Assembly (NCBI RefSeq): GCF_019345465.1
Contig: NZ_JAHKRC010000020.1
Span: 1 to 64,000, forward strand
Length of the DNA: 64,000 nucleotides
DNA from: Pseudomonas sp. NKUCC02_KPG
GTDB taxonomy: Bacteria; Pseudomonadota; Gammaproteobacteria; Pseudomonadales; Pseudomonadaceae
Direction of reading: 5' to 3'
Shown: one piece after another, positions 34,561 to 42,895 of the stretch
Layout of the letters: each line of letters starts with the position of its first letter
Numbering within the stretch: the first letter of the stretch is position 1
Notes under the pieces: generated by a model
Database searches by the model: none
What the model was told of the DNA's origin: nothing
What the model saw: the letters and a program-made list of their open reading frames with translations, nothing else
Made by a program: the position numbers and the translations under genes

Positions 34561-36015
34561 TCAGTGCCGCCAGAATGCCGGGATGCACAGTACGAACACG
34601 GTAATGATCTCCAGGCGACCTAGCAACATGCCCAGGGACAGAATCCACTTGGCTGCATCCGGCAGGCTGGCGAAGTTGCCGGAGGGGCCAATGGTTTCGC
34701 CCAGCCCCGGTCCAACGCCGGACACTGTGCTGGCAGCGCCGGTGAGGGCGGTCATCCAGTCCAGCCCCAGCAGCGAAAGGGCCAGGGCGATCACACAAAT
34801 GGTGATGGCAAAGAAGAACGAAAAGGTCAAAATCGAGCGTACGATTTCTTCGTCGAGGCGGTGGCCGTTGTACTTCTGCTTGATCACTGCACGAGGGTGG
34901 ATCAGCTGATTAAGGTTGGCCTTGAGCAGGATGTAGGCGACTTGAAAACGGAAAATCTTGATTCCGCCAGCAGTCGAGCCCGAACATCCGCCAATAAAGC
35001 CCAGATAGAAGAACAGCATAAGCGAGAAATTGCCCCACAGGCTGTAGTCGCCCAGAGCGAAACCAGTGGTTGTAACAACCGAAGTCACGTTGAGCGCCAC
35101 ATGGCGGAAGGCGTCCCAGTAAGGCATGTTGGTGGTCCACCACAGCCAGGCGCTGAGTACGATCCAGGTCACCAGCAGCAGGCCCAGTAAGCCTTGCACC
35201 TGCTGGTCCTTGATCAGGGCCTTGCGATGGCCGCGCAAGGTGGCGACATACAGGGTAAACGGCAAACTGCCCATGATCATCACGGCGATGGCCACCCAGT
35301 GCACTGCCGGTTGTGACCACTTGGCCAGCGACTGGTCGGAGGTCGAGAACCCGCCGGTGGAAATGGCCGACATGGCGTGGTTGATCGCGTCAAACACACT
35401 CATGCCTGCCCACCAGAACGCCAGGCTGCCGATGATGGTGATGCCGACATAAGCGGCCACAATCAGTCGCGCCACCATATGCGAGCGGGGCATGACCTTT
35501 TCGGATCGGTCAGAAGATTCGGTCTGGAACAGGCGCATGCCACCGATTCGCAGCAGGGGCAAAATCGCTACCGCCATGCCGATAAAGCCAATGCCACCCA
35601 GCCAGTGGAGCATTGAGCGCCACATCAAAATGCCGGGGGACATGGTGTCCAGCCCGCTCAGGACCGTGGAGCCGGTGGCGGTAATGCCGGACATGCTTTC
35701 GAAAAATGAGTCGGTGTAGCTGATGTGCTGCGTCAGCAAAAATGGCAGTGCGGCGAAGATGCACACGATGACCCAGCTGGACACCGTCAGCAGGTACATG
35801 TCCCGTGGACGCAGGTGGACCTGCTCGGGGCGCCCGGGTATCACCAGCGCCAAACCTGCAATAAAGGTAATCAGGCTGGCCCACAGGAAAGATGGCAAGT
35901 CGCCCTGGTGGTCGTAAATCACCAGGGTCAACATGGGCACAGCCATGCTGATCGCGAGCGTAATCAGGAAGATGCCGATAATAAAACCGATGATGCGTAA
36001 GGTCGGCAACGCCAT
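34561..36015 (-). CDS. trkH: Trk-type potassium uptake protein TrkH
   Basis: A 484-residue inner-membrane K+ channel subunit of the TrkH/KtrB family, working with the cytosolic NAD-binding protein TrkA. Four pore-loop filter segments are present: GITATGSTVLSGLD, ISTGGFST, VVTTTGFALGDY and AASTVSGVGPGLGET. The length matches Pseudomonas TrkH when the ATG at 36015 is used; an in-frame start at 36048 adds 11 residues without a better ribosome site. Probably constitutive and monocistronic. Confidence 0.93.
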   Translation of the reverse strand: MALPTLRIIGFIIGIFLITLAISMAVPMLTLVIYDHQGDLPSFLWASLITFIAGLALVIPGRPEQVHLRPRDMYLLTVSSWVIVCIFAALPFLLTQHISYTDSFFESMSGITATGSTVLSGLDTMSPGILMWRSMLHWLGGIGFIGMAVAILPLLRIGGMRLFQTESSDRSEKVMPRSHMVARLIVAAYVGITIIGSLAFWWAGMSVFDAINHAMSAISTGGFSTSDQSLAKWSQPAVHWVAIAVMIMGSLPFTLYVATLRGHRKALIKDQQVQGLLGLLLVTWIVLSAWLWWTTNMPYWDAFRHVALNVTSVVTTTGFALGDYSLWGNFSLMLFFYLGFIGGCSGSTAGGIKIFRFQVAYILLKANLNQLIHPRAVIKQKYNGHRLDEEIVRSILTFSFFFAITICVIALALSLLGLDWMTALTGAASTVSGVGPGLGETIGPSGNFASLPDAAKWILSLGMLLGRLEIITVFVLCIPAFWRH

Positions 36016-36134
36016 GAAGTCAGCTCGGGGATGAAAGAGGGGCGCCATTCTACCTGTGGTCTGGGCTATGTAAACTGCCAGGCCCTCGGGAGATACCGTT
36101 AGAATAGCCGCACATTTTCTTCAGGAGGTGGCCA

Positions 36135-36698
36135 ATGGAGGCTCTCGACGCTTTGCTCAACCGTGTTTCTGCCCCGCGCTTGCTTGATCCGGCGCCGACG
36201 GCCGAGCAACGTGAAGTACTGTTTGCGGCCGCCTTGCGTGCGCCGGACCACGGCCAGTTGCGTCCTTACCGTTTTTTGACGGTTGAAGGCGAAGCGCGCA
36301 ACCAGCTGGGTGAAATACTTGCCGAGGCCGTGCAGGCCCAGGGCGGCGAGGTGACACAAGCGGCATTGGACAAGGCTCGCGCCATGCCTTTGCGCGCACC
36401 GTTGGTCGTTGTGGTGATTGCCCGTTTGCAGGATCACTTCAAAGTACCGAAATCCGAGCAACTGATTACGGCAGGCTGTGCAGCCCATGCCATTGAACTG
36501 GCAGCTTTTGCCCAGGGTATTGGTGCGGTATGGCGTACCGGTGAATTGTCCTATGCGCCACATGTGGCCAAGGGACTGGGGCTGGGCGAGGGCGAGGAAG
36601 TGGTCGCGTTCTTGTATCTGGGGACCGCGCAGAACGAACTGCGTACCGCGCCGAAAGTGGATAGCGCCGAATTCGTGAAGGCGTGGCCGGTCAAGTAA
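36135..36698 (+). CDS. nitroreductase family protein (YdjA-like)
   Basis: A 187-residue FMN enzyme of the nitroreductase superfamily, NAD(P)H-dependent, similar in length and motifs to E. coli YdjA. It shows the FMN/phosphate region LRAPDHGQLRPYRF (about 34-47), KSEQLITAGCAAHAIELAAFAQGIGAVWRTGE and the C-terminal EEVVAFLYLGTA. AGGAGGTGG precedes the ATG. The natural substrate is unknown. It converges on cpxA across a REP pair. Confidence 0.9.
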   Translation: MEALDALLNRVSAPRLLDPAPTAEQREVLFAAALRAPDHGQLRPYRFLTVEGEARNQLGEILAEAVQAQGGEVTQAALDKARAMPLRAPLVVVVIARLQDHFKVPKSEQLITAGCAAHAIELAAFAQGIGAVWRTGELSYAPHVAKGLGLGEGEEVVAFLYLGTAQNELRTAPKVDSAEFVKAWPVK

Positions 36699-36716
36699 TC
36701 CCGGATCTCGAAACCT

Positions 36717-36801
36717 GTGGGAGCGGGCTTGCTCGCGAGGGCATCACCGCGGTCATCCAGACAAACCGCGTCGCCTGCATCGCGAGCAAGCCCGCTCCCG
36801 C
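36717..36801. repeat. REP pair (family 1, REPIN)
   Basis: GTGGGAGCGGGCTTGCTCGC at 36717 and its near-exact complement ending at 36801, between the convergent nitroreductase and cpxA genes. Confidence 0.85.
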
Positions 36802-36828
36802 AACAGCAGCGCAAACGCCGCATCAGAT

Positions 36829-38163
36829 TTACAGATTGCCGTTGGGCTCCAGCGGCAACTCCAGCGTGGCAATAAACCCGCCATCCGGATGATTGCCCAG
36901 CACCAGGCGCCCGCCATGACGTTCCGCAGCACGGCGTGCAATGGCCAGTCCCAGCCCGTGCCCGGCGGCCGTCTGGCCAGGCGCGCGGAAGAACGGTTCG
37001 CCCAGTTGTGCCAAGTGCTCCTCGGCGACACCGGGCCCGTGGTCGCGTACCTTGATAGTGATGTGCTCGCCCTCGCGCGCCGCACTCAACTCGATCGGCT
37101 GACCGGGCGGGTTGAAACGTTGCGCATTGCGCAGCAGGTTATCCACCGCCCGCTCGATCATGGTTGGCCAGCCATTGAGGCTCAAATCCGGCTCGGCAAG
37201 CAATTGCACCGCTTGCTCGGGGGCCGCCATTGACGCATCCTTTTGCACCGCGCCGAGCAGGGCATTGAGCTCCACGTGCTCTGCGCTGGCCTGGTCGGCA
37301 TCAACCCGGGCCAGGGTGAGAATCTCACTGATCAACGATTCAAGCCGATCGCATTCGCGGGTCAGCCGTGGCCACAGTTTTTCCCGCTCCTCAGGTCCGG
37401 CGCGCTCGGCCAGTGCCAGGGCGATTTTAAGGCGGGCCAGTGGCGAGCGCAGCTCGTGGGACACGTCGCGCAGCAACTGGCGCTGACTGCCGATCAAACT
37501 TTGCAGGCGGGCGCCCATGCGGTTGAAGTCGGTGGCCAGTACGCCAAACTCATCGCGGCGCGAGGCCAGTCGCGCCAGGCTGTTCTGCTGGTAGGTGGTT
37601 TGCCCCAGATCATGCACTGCAACTCGCAGGCGGCTCAGCGGCCGGGTGATAGAGAGGGTGACCATCAGGCTGAACAGGGTCAGTACCACCAGGGCAATCC
37701 CCAGGGCACTCAGCGGCCAGATCAGGCTCTGGCGATGCCAGGCATCCAGTTCCGGGTGTGGAATGCGATAAATCAGCAGGTAGGTTTCGGCGGTTTTTGG
37801 GCTGGTGTATTCGACCGTCAGGCGGCGCCAGGGCAACTGCTCTTCGCCCGGATGCTGGCGAGCTTCCCAGGCCGCTGCCCGGCGAGGGAACGTGCCGCGA
37901 ACCACGGGGTCGCCACTTTCGTTAAGTACCTGCACGTCGATGTGATAGCGACGTTTACGCTTTTCGAGGAAGTCTTGGGCGGCGTCGGCGCCCTGGGTTT
38001 CGTAGCGCTCAGTCCATTGTTGCGCCAGGTTGGCGATCCCTGGGTGGCGGGAAAGAATCCACGCGTCCTGATTGAGCATGTGCCCCATCAGGATCGAAAG
38101 CCCTGCGACCAAGGCAATCGCCAGCCAAAAGCTGGCAAGAATGCGCCAAAACAGTGATCGCAC
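36829..38163 (-). CDS. cpxA: envelope-stress sensor histidine kinase CpxA (CpxS)
   Basis: A 444-residue sensor kinase: TM1 (about 7-28), a periplasmic domain (about 30-155), TM2 (about 158-180), HAMP (about 180-235), HisKA with the phospho-His in DVSHELRSPLARLK, and a HATPase_c domain with N-box VDNLLRNAQRFNPPG, DHGPGVA and GHGLGLAIARR. The order regulator, LTxxQ-type small protein, kinase is what I know of the Cpx locus of P. aeruginosa. It starts at GTG, with GAGGA 6 bp upstream. A 13-bp hairpin separates it from the cpxP-like gene. Confidence 0.88.
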   Translation of the reverse strand: MRSLFWRILASFWLAIALVAGLSILMGHMLNQDAWILSRHPGIANLAQQWTERYETQGADAAQDFLEKRKRRYHIDVQVLNESGDPVVRGTFPRRAAAWEARQHPGEEQLPWRRLTVEYTSPKTAETYLLIYRIPHPELDAWHRQSLIWPLSALGIALVVLTLFSLMVTLSITRPLSRLRVAVHDLGQTTYQQNSLARLASRRDEFGVLATDFNRMGARLQSLIGSQRQLLRDVSHELRSPLARLKIALALAERAGPEEREKLWPRLTRECDRLESLISEILTLARVDADQASAEHVELNALLGAVQKDASMAAPEQAVQLLAEPDLSLNGWPTMIERAVDNLLRNAQRFNPPGQPIELSAAREGEHITIKVRDHGPGVAEEHLAQLGEPFFRAPGQTAAGHGLGLAIARRAAERHGGRLVLGNHPDGGFIATLELPLEPNGNL

Positions 38164-38198
38164 GGTAATTCCTCGCGGGTAATGGGTTAAAACGAGTA

Positions 38199-38227
38199 AA
38201 GCCCAACGGCCAAAGGCCGTTGGGCTT
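38199..38227 (-). promoter_or_regulatory. strong hairpin between cpxP-like gene and cpxA
   Basis: AAGCCCAACGGCC and GGCCGTTGGGCTT are perfect 13-bp arms around a 3-nt loop. On the minus strand the following bases TACTCGTTTT are only weakly U-rich. It may be a partial terminator or an RNA-processing or stability element lowering kinase output relative to the upstream genes. Confidence 0.7.
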
Positions 38228-38241
38228 CATGTGCGCGTGGA

Positions 38242-38673
38242 TTATTGCGCTTTAGGAGCTTGCTGTGCTTTCCATTCCTTGAACTGCTTCCACTCAGCCT
38301 GGCGCTCGGTGCGTTTCTGTTGCATCTCGTCGAAGCGTTTTTGCTGATCAGGCTTGAGCAAGGCACGGATATCGCTCTGGGTCTTGTCGTGCTTGGCCTT
38401 GATCTCGTCTTTCAGTGCTTTTTGATCAGCGGCTGGAAGTTTTTCCAGGTACTTCTCGACCAACTGCTTGCGGTCATGCATTTGCTCGCCCATCAACTTG
38501 CCAATCTGCTGGCGTTGTTCGCGGCTCAGGTCCAGTTGGCTGTAAGGGGCTTCGCCGCGACCGTGGTGCTCGCCACCGTGACGTGGGCCCATTGAGCCGT
38601 CGCCACCAGGCATGGCCATTGCGACGGTTGGCAGTGCTGCAGCAAACATCAAAGCAATTAGAGTTTTACGCAT
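38242..38673 (-). CDS. CpxP/Spy-like periplasmic protein (LTxxQ family)
   Basis: A 143-residue periplasmic protein: a signal peptide (MRKTLIALMFAAALPTVAMA) and an all-helical body with the repeat motif in LDLSREQRQQIGKLMGEQM and KPDQQKRFDEMQQKR, the LTxxQ-like signature of CpxP/Spy chaperones. In E. coli CpxP inhibits the CpxA sensor and is the most strongly Cpx-induced gene. GGAG lies before the ATG at 38673, and a CpxR-like box lies about 85-100 bp upstream, supporting autoregulation. The protein is very rich in Lys, Gln and Arg. Confidence 0.85.
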   Translation of the reverse strand: MRKTLIALMFAAALPTVAMAMPGGDGSMGPRHGGEHHGRGEAPYSQLDLSREQRQQIGKLMGEQMHDRKQLVEKYLEKLPAADQKALKDEIKAKHDKTQSDIRALLKPDQQKRFDEMQQKRTERQAEWKQFKEWKAQQAPKAQ

Positions 38674-38755
38674 GGTGTGTCTCCTTCGATTACGTTCCGG
38701 TGAATCCGGATGCGCCCAGTTTAGGGAGATCAAGGTCAAGCGCTGTCAGCCCTGC

Positions 38756-38771
38756 GTAAAGCTTTGGTAAA
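38756..38771. promoter_or_regulatory. CpxR-type binding box
   Basis: The direct repeat GTAAA-gctttg-GTAAA lies on the plus strand, 83 bp upstream of the cpxP-like gene and 45 bp after the regulator gene. It matches the established CpxR box, two GTAAA separated by a few bases, and suggests a separate inducible promoter for the cpxP-like gene. Confidence 0.65.
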
Positions 38772-38815
38772 GACGGTTTTGCGGGGTATTTACATACGCT
38801 CCCGGCAAAAAGGGG

Positions 38816-39493
38816 TTATGCGCTGTAAAAGTAACCACGGCTGCGCAGCGCCACAATACGGGGGCTGCCGTCGGGGTGGGGGCCAATCTTCTTGCGCAGG
38901 TTGCTGATGTGCATGTCCAGGCTGCGGTCGTACAGGGTCAGTTTGCGGCCCAGGGCAATCTGCGCCAGTTCCTGCTTGTCCAGCGGCTCGCCCGGTTGAC
39001 GCAGCAGGGCTTCAAGAATCCGGCTTTCAGACACGGTCAGCGTGATGTCGCGCTGGTCGATCGTGACCACGCCGCGCATGGGGCTGAAGCACAAATCCCC
39101 CAGCTCCATCTGGCTGGATACCGCTGCCGGGTGGCTGCGGCGCAATACAGCGCGCAGGCGGGCAGTCAGTTCCCGGGGGTCGCAGGGTTTGGCCAGGTAG
39201 TCATCGGCGCCCAGTTCGAGCCCCAGAATGCGGTCCAGGGGTTCGCCACGGGCTGACAGCATCAGCACCGGCAAGTCCGGATGATCGCTGCGCAGTTGTT
39301 TGAGCAGCTCAAGGCCACTGCCATCTGGAAGCATGACATCCAGCACCACGGCATCGGGGCTGGACTCGTTCAACGCCTTGCGGGCGCTTGAACCGTCATG
39401 GCAAGCGCGAACCTGGAAGCCTTCCTGGCTCAGCCAACTGACGAGAAGCTCACACAGCTCCTCGTCATCATCTATCAGTAACAGGTCGCTCAT
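38816..39493 (-). CDS. cpxR: envelope-stress response regulator CpxR
   Basis: A 225-residue OmpR-family regulator: a receiver domain (about 1-115) with DDDEEL, the phospho-acceptor Asp in VVLDVMLPDGSG, Thr/Ser and Lys (LAKPCDPREL), and a winged-helix output domain (about 128-222; VSESRILEALLRQPGEPLDKQELAQIALGRKL, DMHISNLRKKIG). Gene order with the LTxxQ protein and the kinase identifies it as CpxR. The operon is on the minus strand with cpxR first. An 8-bp hairpin lies in its 5' region. Confidence 0.88.
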   Translation of the reverse strand: MSDLLLIDDDEELCELLVSWLSQEGFQVRACHDGSSARKALNESSPDAVVLDVMLPDGSGLELLKQLRSDHPDLPVLMLSARGEPLDRILGLELGADDYLAKPCDPRELTARLRAVLRRSHPAAVSSQMELGDLCFSPMRGVVTIDQRDITLTVSESRILEALLRQPGEPLDKQELAQIALGRKLTLYDRSLDMHISNLRKKIGPHPDGSPRIVALRSRGYFYSA

Positions 39494-39514
39494 GACTTAC
39501 TCGATTTAACCAGT

Positions 39515-39535
39515 GCCGACGTTGTCTACGTCGGC
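39515..39535. other. hairpin between yciI-like gene and cpxR
   Basis: GCCGACGT-tgtct-ACGTCGGC is a perfect 8-bp stem within the 71-bp gap. The gap is downstream of nothing on the minus strand except the cpxR 5' leader; no T-run follows in either direction, so it may be leader structure. Confidence 0.4.
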
Positions 39536-39564
39536 TACCGGCAAAGATACCCCAGGGAGGCGGG

Positions 39565-39864
39565 TTACGGCAGGACTTGCTTGAACGGCTTGACGATGAC
39601 ACTGGCATACACGCCAGCAGCAACGAAGGGATCAGCCTCGGCCCAGGCCTGGGCTATGGTCAGGGATTCGAACTCGGCCACGATCAGGCTGCCGCTGAAG
39701 CCGGCAGCGCCCGGATCATTGCTGTCGATGGCCGGATGAGGGCCGGCCAGCACCATGCGACCTTGCGCGTTAAGCTGTTGCAAGCGCTCAAGGTGCGCAG
39801 GGCGGGCAGCCAGGCGAGCTTCAAGCGAGTTGGCGACGTCTGTTGCAATGATGGCGTAGAGCAT
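39565..39864 (-). CDS. YciI family protein
   Basis: A 99-residue dimeric alpha-beta barrel protein of the YciI family. It begins [28 protein letters not shown], with the His and Asp ([12 protein letters not shown]) proposed as active-site residues, and has [28 protein letters not shown] lies before the ATG at 39864. Biochemical role unresolved. Its start is 1 bp from the end of yciB, as in many proteobacteria, so the two are co-transcribed. Confidence 0.9.
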   Translation of the reverse strand: MLYAIIATDVANSLEARLAARPAHLERLQQLNAQGRMVLAGPHPAIDSNDPGAAGFSGSLIVAEFESLTIAQAWAEADPFVAAGVYASVIVKPFKQVLP

Positions 39865-39865
39865 G

Positions 39866-40462
39866 TCAGTCCTTGGTCTTGGGGGTGGTTGGATCGGTGT
39901 CATGCAGATGGCGCGACAGGTAGATGCCTTGGCCGATCAGGAACAGCACGGTCATGCCCAGGCTGCCGAACACTTTAAAGTCGACCCAGAAGCTTTGATA
40001 GGTGAACGCAACGTAGAGGTTGGCCGCGCCGCAAAACAGGAAGAATGCTATCCAGGCCAGGTTCAGGCGTGTCCATACCGCGTCGGGCAGGGTCAGTACA
40101 TGACCCATCATGCGTTTGATCAGCAGTTTGTCGCCGATAAAATGGCTACCGGCAAACACCAGTGCAAACAGCCAGTTCACCACCGGCGCTTTCCACTTGA
40201 GGAAGGTTTCGCTGTGGAAGGCGAGGGTCAGGCTGCCGAACACCAGGCAGGCTATCAGGGTCAGCCATTGGCTTTTTTCAAGTTTGCGCTGTTTAAAAAA
40301 CAGAATGCCGTACACCACCAGCGAACTGGCAATCAGCATCGCCGTAGCGCTGTAGATACCCCCGACCGACAGGCTGTGCCCGCCGATTTCGATGATGCGT
40401 GGGTCGGTTTTGTAAACGATGAAAAACAGTAGCAGCGGGATGAAGTCGATGAATTGTTTCAC
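39866..40462 (-). CDS. yciB: inner-membrane septation protein YciB (IspZ)
   Basis: A 198-residue inner-membrane protein with about five helices, of the YciB/IspZ family linked to cell-envelope synthesis and septation. It begins [17 protein letters not shown] as in relatives and contains [42 protein letters not shown] and [25 protein letters not shown]. Family alignment from memory places the start at GTG 40462, although no strong ribosome site is visible. It diverges from the rnm-like gene. Confidence 0.9.
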   Translation of the reverse strand: MKQFIDFIPLLLFFIVYKTDPRIIEIGGHSLSVGGIYSATAMLIASSLVVYGILFFKQRKLEKSQWLTLIACLVFGSLTLAFHSETFLKWKAPVVNWLFALVFAGSHFIGDKLLIKRMMGHVLTLPDAVWTRLNLAWIAFFLFCGAANLYVAFTYQSFWVDFKVFGSLGMTVLFLIGQGIYLSRHLHDTDPTTPKTKD

Positions 40463-40546
40463 AGTGGCAGCCAGAAGCAGGATGTGGCGGCATAATAACA
40501 AACATCAATGACAGCGAAAGTGTCAGCTAGAGGTTATTAAATCCCC

Positions 40547-41410
40547 GTGGAAATTGACTTGCATTGCCATAGCACAGCTTCCGATGGCGCCCTGGCGCCT
40601 GCGGTACTGGTCGCGCGTGCGTTCGAGAAAGGTGTGCGAGTCCTGGCCCTGACCGATCACGACACACTTGAAGGTCTGGACGAAGCCCGCACAGCGGCGC
40701 AGGCGCTGAACATGACCTTGATCAACGGCGTCGAATTGTCGTGTACCTGGGGCGGGGCCACGATTCATGTGCTCGGCTACGGTTTTGATGTCAATGCCCC
40801 GGCGTTGGTCGAGGCCATTGCCAAACTGCATGAGGGTCGCTGGCTGCGGGCCGAGGAGATCAGTCGCAAACTGGCGCTCAAGGGCATGCCCGGCGCACTT
40901 GAAGGCGCGCGGGCCATCCAGCAAGGGCTGGGTGACAGCGGTAATGCCCCGGCCCGTCCGCACTTTGCCGATTTTCTGGTCGAGGCCGGGTACGTCAAGG
41001 ATCGCGCCGAAGCCTTTCGCAAGTGGCTGGGGGCGGGCAAGCTGGGCGACGTCAAACTGCATTGGCCGACTCTTGAAGACACGGTCGCCACCCTGCGTGC
41101 AGCCGGGGCCTGGGTAAGCCTGGCGCACCCGTCGCACTACGATTTCACCCGCAGCAAGCGCCGACGTCTGATTGGCGACTATATTCAAGCTGGGGGTCAC
41201 GCTATTGAAGTGGTCAACGGGTATCAGCCAGCCGATCAGGTAGGCAGCCTGGCGATCCTTGCGCGTGAGTTCGGTCTGCTGGTCAGTGCCGGCAGTGATT
41301 TTCATGGTCCGGGAGGTTGGTCCGAGATTGGCGAGTACCGCCCGGTCCCGGAAGATCTGCCGCCATTGTGGTGTCGATTCAAATATGAACAGCCCACTGC
41401 TAACGTCTGA
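40547..41410 (+). CDS. rnm: PHP-domain exonuclease RNase AM (YciV/TrpH)
   Basis: A 287-residue PHP-domain metal phosphoesterase. Ligands are visible in IDLHCHSTASDG, TDHDT, GVELSC, HPSHYDF and SDFHGPGGW. E. coli YciV (RNase AM) trims 5' ends of rRNA and degrades short nucleotides. The start is GTG at 40547, with AGAGG 13 bp upstream. It is the first gene of a run continuing with yciO, scpA and scpB, with intervals of a few bases. Confidence 0.88.
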   Translation: MEIDLHCHSTASDGALAPAVLVARAFEKGVRVLALTDHDTLEGLDEARTAAQALNMTLINGVELSCTWGGATIHVLGYGFDVNAPALVEAIAKLHEGRWLRAEEISRKLALKGMPGALEGARAIQQGLGDSGNAPARPHFADFLVEAGYVKDRAEAFRKWLGAGKLGDVKLHWPTLEDTVATLRAAGAWVSLAHPSHYDFTRSKRRRLIGDYIQAGGHAIEVVNGYQPADQVGSLAILAREFGLLVSAGSDFHGPGGWSEIGEYRPVPEDLPPLWCRFKYEQPTANV

Positions 41411-41423
41411 ACAGGTAAACACT

Positions 41424-42056
41424 GTGAGTCAATTTTTCCAGATTCATCCGGAAAACCCTCAAGCGCGCCTGATCAAGCAGGCCGTCGAGATCATCAAAAA
41501 GGGTGGGGTGGTGATTTATCCCACCGATTCGTCCTATGCCGTGGGTTGCCAGATGGGCGACAAGGGTGCGATCGAGCGGATCAAGCGCCTGCGCAACCTG
41601 GACGACAAGCACAACTTCACCCTGATGTGCTGCGATCTTTCCCAGCTGGGGCTTTTCGCCAAGGTCGATACCGGCACGTTCCGTTTGCTCAAGGCTCACA
41701 CGCCGGGACCTTACACCTTCATTCTCAACGCCACCCGCGAAGTGCCGCGCCTGCTGCTGCATCCCAAGCGCCGTACTATCGGCCTGCGCGTACCGAGCCA
41801 CCCGATTGCGCTGGCGCTGCTTGAAGAGCTGGGCGAGCCGCTGATGAGCGTGACGCTGATTTTGCCGGGCGAAAGCGAGCCGATGGAAGATCCGTACGAG
41901 ATTCGCAATGCCCTGGAAAAACAGGTCGACCTGATTATCGATGGCGGTTTTGGCGGCAACAAGGCCTCGACCGTGATCAGCCTGGTCGACAGCGGTGATC
42001 CCGAGATTGTCCGTGTGGGTTGCGGCGATCCTGAACCGTTTATGGTCGAGGCCTGA
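41424..42056 (+). CDS. yciO: YciO/Sua5-type threonylcarbamoyl-AMP synthase family protein
   Basis: A 210-residue YrdC-fold protein related to the enzyme that makes threonylcarbamoyl-AMP for tRNA t6A. It has the family run GGVVIYPTDSSYAVGC, KRLRNLDDKHNFTLMC, PGPYTFIL and TIGLRVPSHP. The N-terminal SQFFQIHPENPQARLIKQAVEI is that of YciO. The GTG at 41424 is used; an ATG 39 bp earlier is possible. The stop and the scpA start overlap by one base (TGATG). Confidence 0.88.
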   Translation: MSQFFQIHPENPQARLIKQAVEIIKKGGVVIYPTDSSYAVGCQMGDKGAIERIKRLRNLDDKHNFTLMCCDLSQLGLFAKVDTGTFRLLKAHTPGPYTFILNATREVPRLLLHPKRRTIGLRVPSHPIALALLEELGEPLMSVTLILPGESEPMEDPYEIRNALEKQVDLIIDGGFGGNKASTVISLVDSGDPEIVRVGCGDPEPFMVEA

Positions 42057-42883
42057 TGTCTGACGTTCAAGCTCCTGAGGCGGTAGAGGCCCAGGCCGGT
42101 GTCCAGCAAGAACTGTCGCTCGCTATGGTCTATGGCCAGGCGGTCATCGAAATGCCGCAAGACCTGTACATCCCTCCGGATGCGCTGGAGGTGTTCCTCG
42201 ATGCCTTTGAAGGCCCGCTCGACCTGCTGCTGTACCTGATCCGCAAGCAAAACATCGATATCCTCGACATTCCGGTGGCTGAAATCACCCGCCAGTACAT
42301 GGGCTATGTCGAGCTGATGAAAACCGTACGCCTGGAGTTGGCCGCCGAGTACCTGGTGATGGCCGCCATGCTGGCCGAGATCAAGTCCCGCATGCTGTTG
42401 CCTCGCTCGGTCGAAATCGAAGAGGACGAGGGCGACCCCCGTGCCGAACTGATTCGCCGCTTGCAGCAATACGAGCGTTTCAAGGCTGCCGCTGAAGGGA
42501 TTGAAGGGTTGAGCCGGGTAGGGCGCGAGGTGTTTGTGCCCAAACTCGATGCCCCTGAAGCCCGGGCCCGCAAGCTGGTGCCGGATGTGGCGCTGGAAGA
42601 GTTGCTGATGTCCATGGCTGAAGTGTTGCGCCGAACCGACATGTTTGAAAGCCATCAGGTCAGCCGTGAGGCCCTGTCGACCCGCGAACGCATGAGCGAC
42701 GTGCTCGAACGCCTCAAGGGCGGCGGCTTTGTGCCTTTTGTCGAGCTGTTTACTGCCGAAGAAGGCAAGTTGGGCGTGGTCGTGACGTTTATGGCCGTGC
42801 TTGAACTGGTCAAGGAGTCGCTGGTCGAGCTGGTGCAAAATGAACCCTTCGCGCCGATCCATGTGCGGGCAAGAGCCGAATAA
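42056..42883 (+). CDS. scpA: segregation and condensation protein A
   Basis: A 275-residue kleisin that bridges the SMC ATPase heads and, with ScpB, organises chromosome segregation. The ScpA signature FLDAFEGPLDLLLYLIRKQNIDILDIPVAEITRQYM is at about 47-82, followed by AAEYLVMAAMLAEIKSRMLLP and a C-terminal winged helix (about 210-270). The N-terminal 30-residue extension is typical of Pseudomonas. It is translationally coupled to yciO and followed 12 bp later by scpB. Confidence 0.93.
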   Translation: MSDVQAPEAVEAQAGVQQELSLAMVYGQAVIEMPQDLYIPPDALEVFLDAFEGPLDLLLYLIRKQNIDILDIPVAEITRQYMGYVELMKTVRLELAAEYLVMAAMLAEIKSRMLLPRSVEIEEDEGDPRAELIRRLQQYERFKAAAEGIEGLSRVGREVFVPKLDAPEARARKLVPDVALEELLMSMAEVLRRTDMFESHQVSREALSTRERMSDVLERLKGGGFVPFVELFTAEEGKLGVVVTFMAVLELVKESLVELVQNEPFAPIHVRARAE

Positions 42884-42895
42884 AGAGCTGAAACC

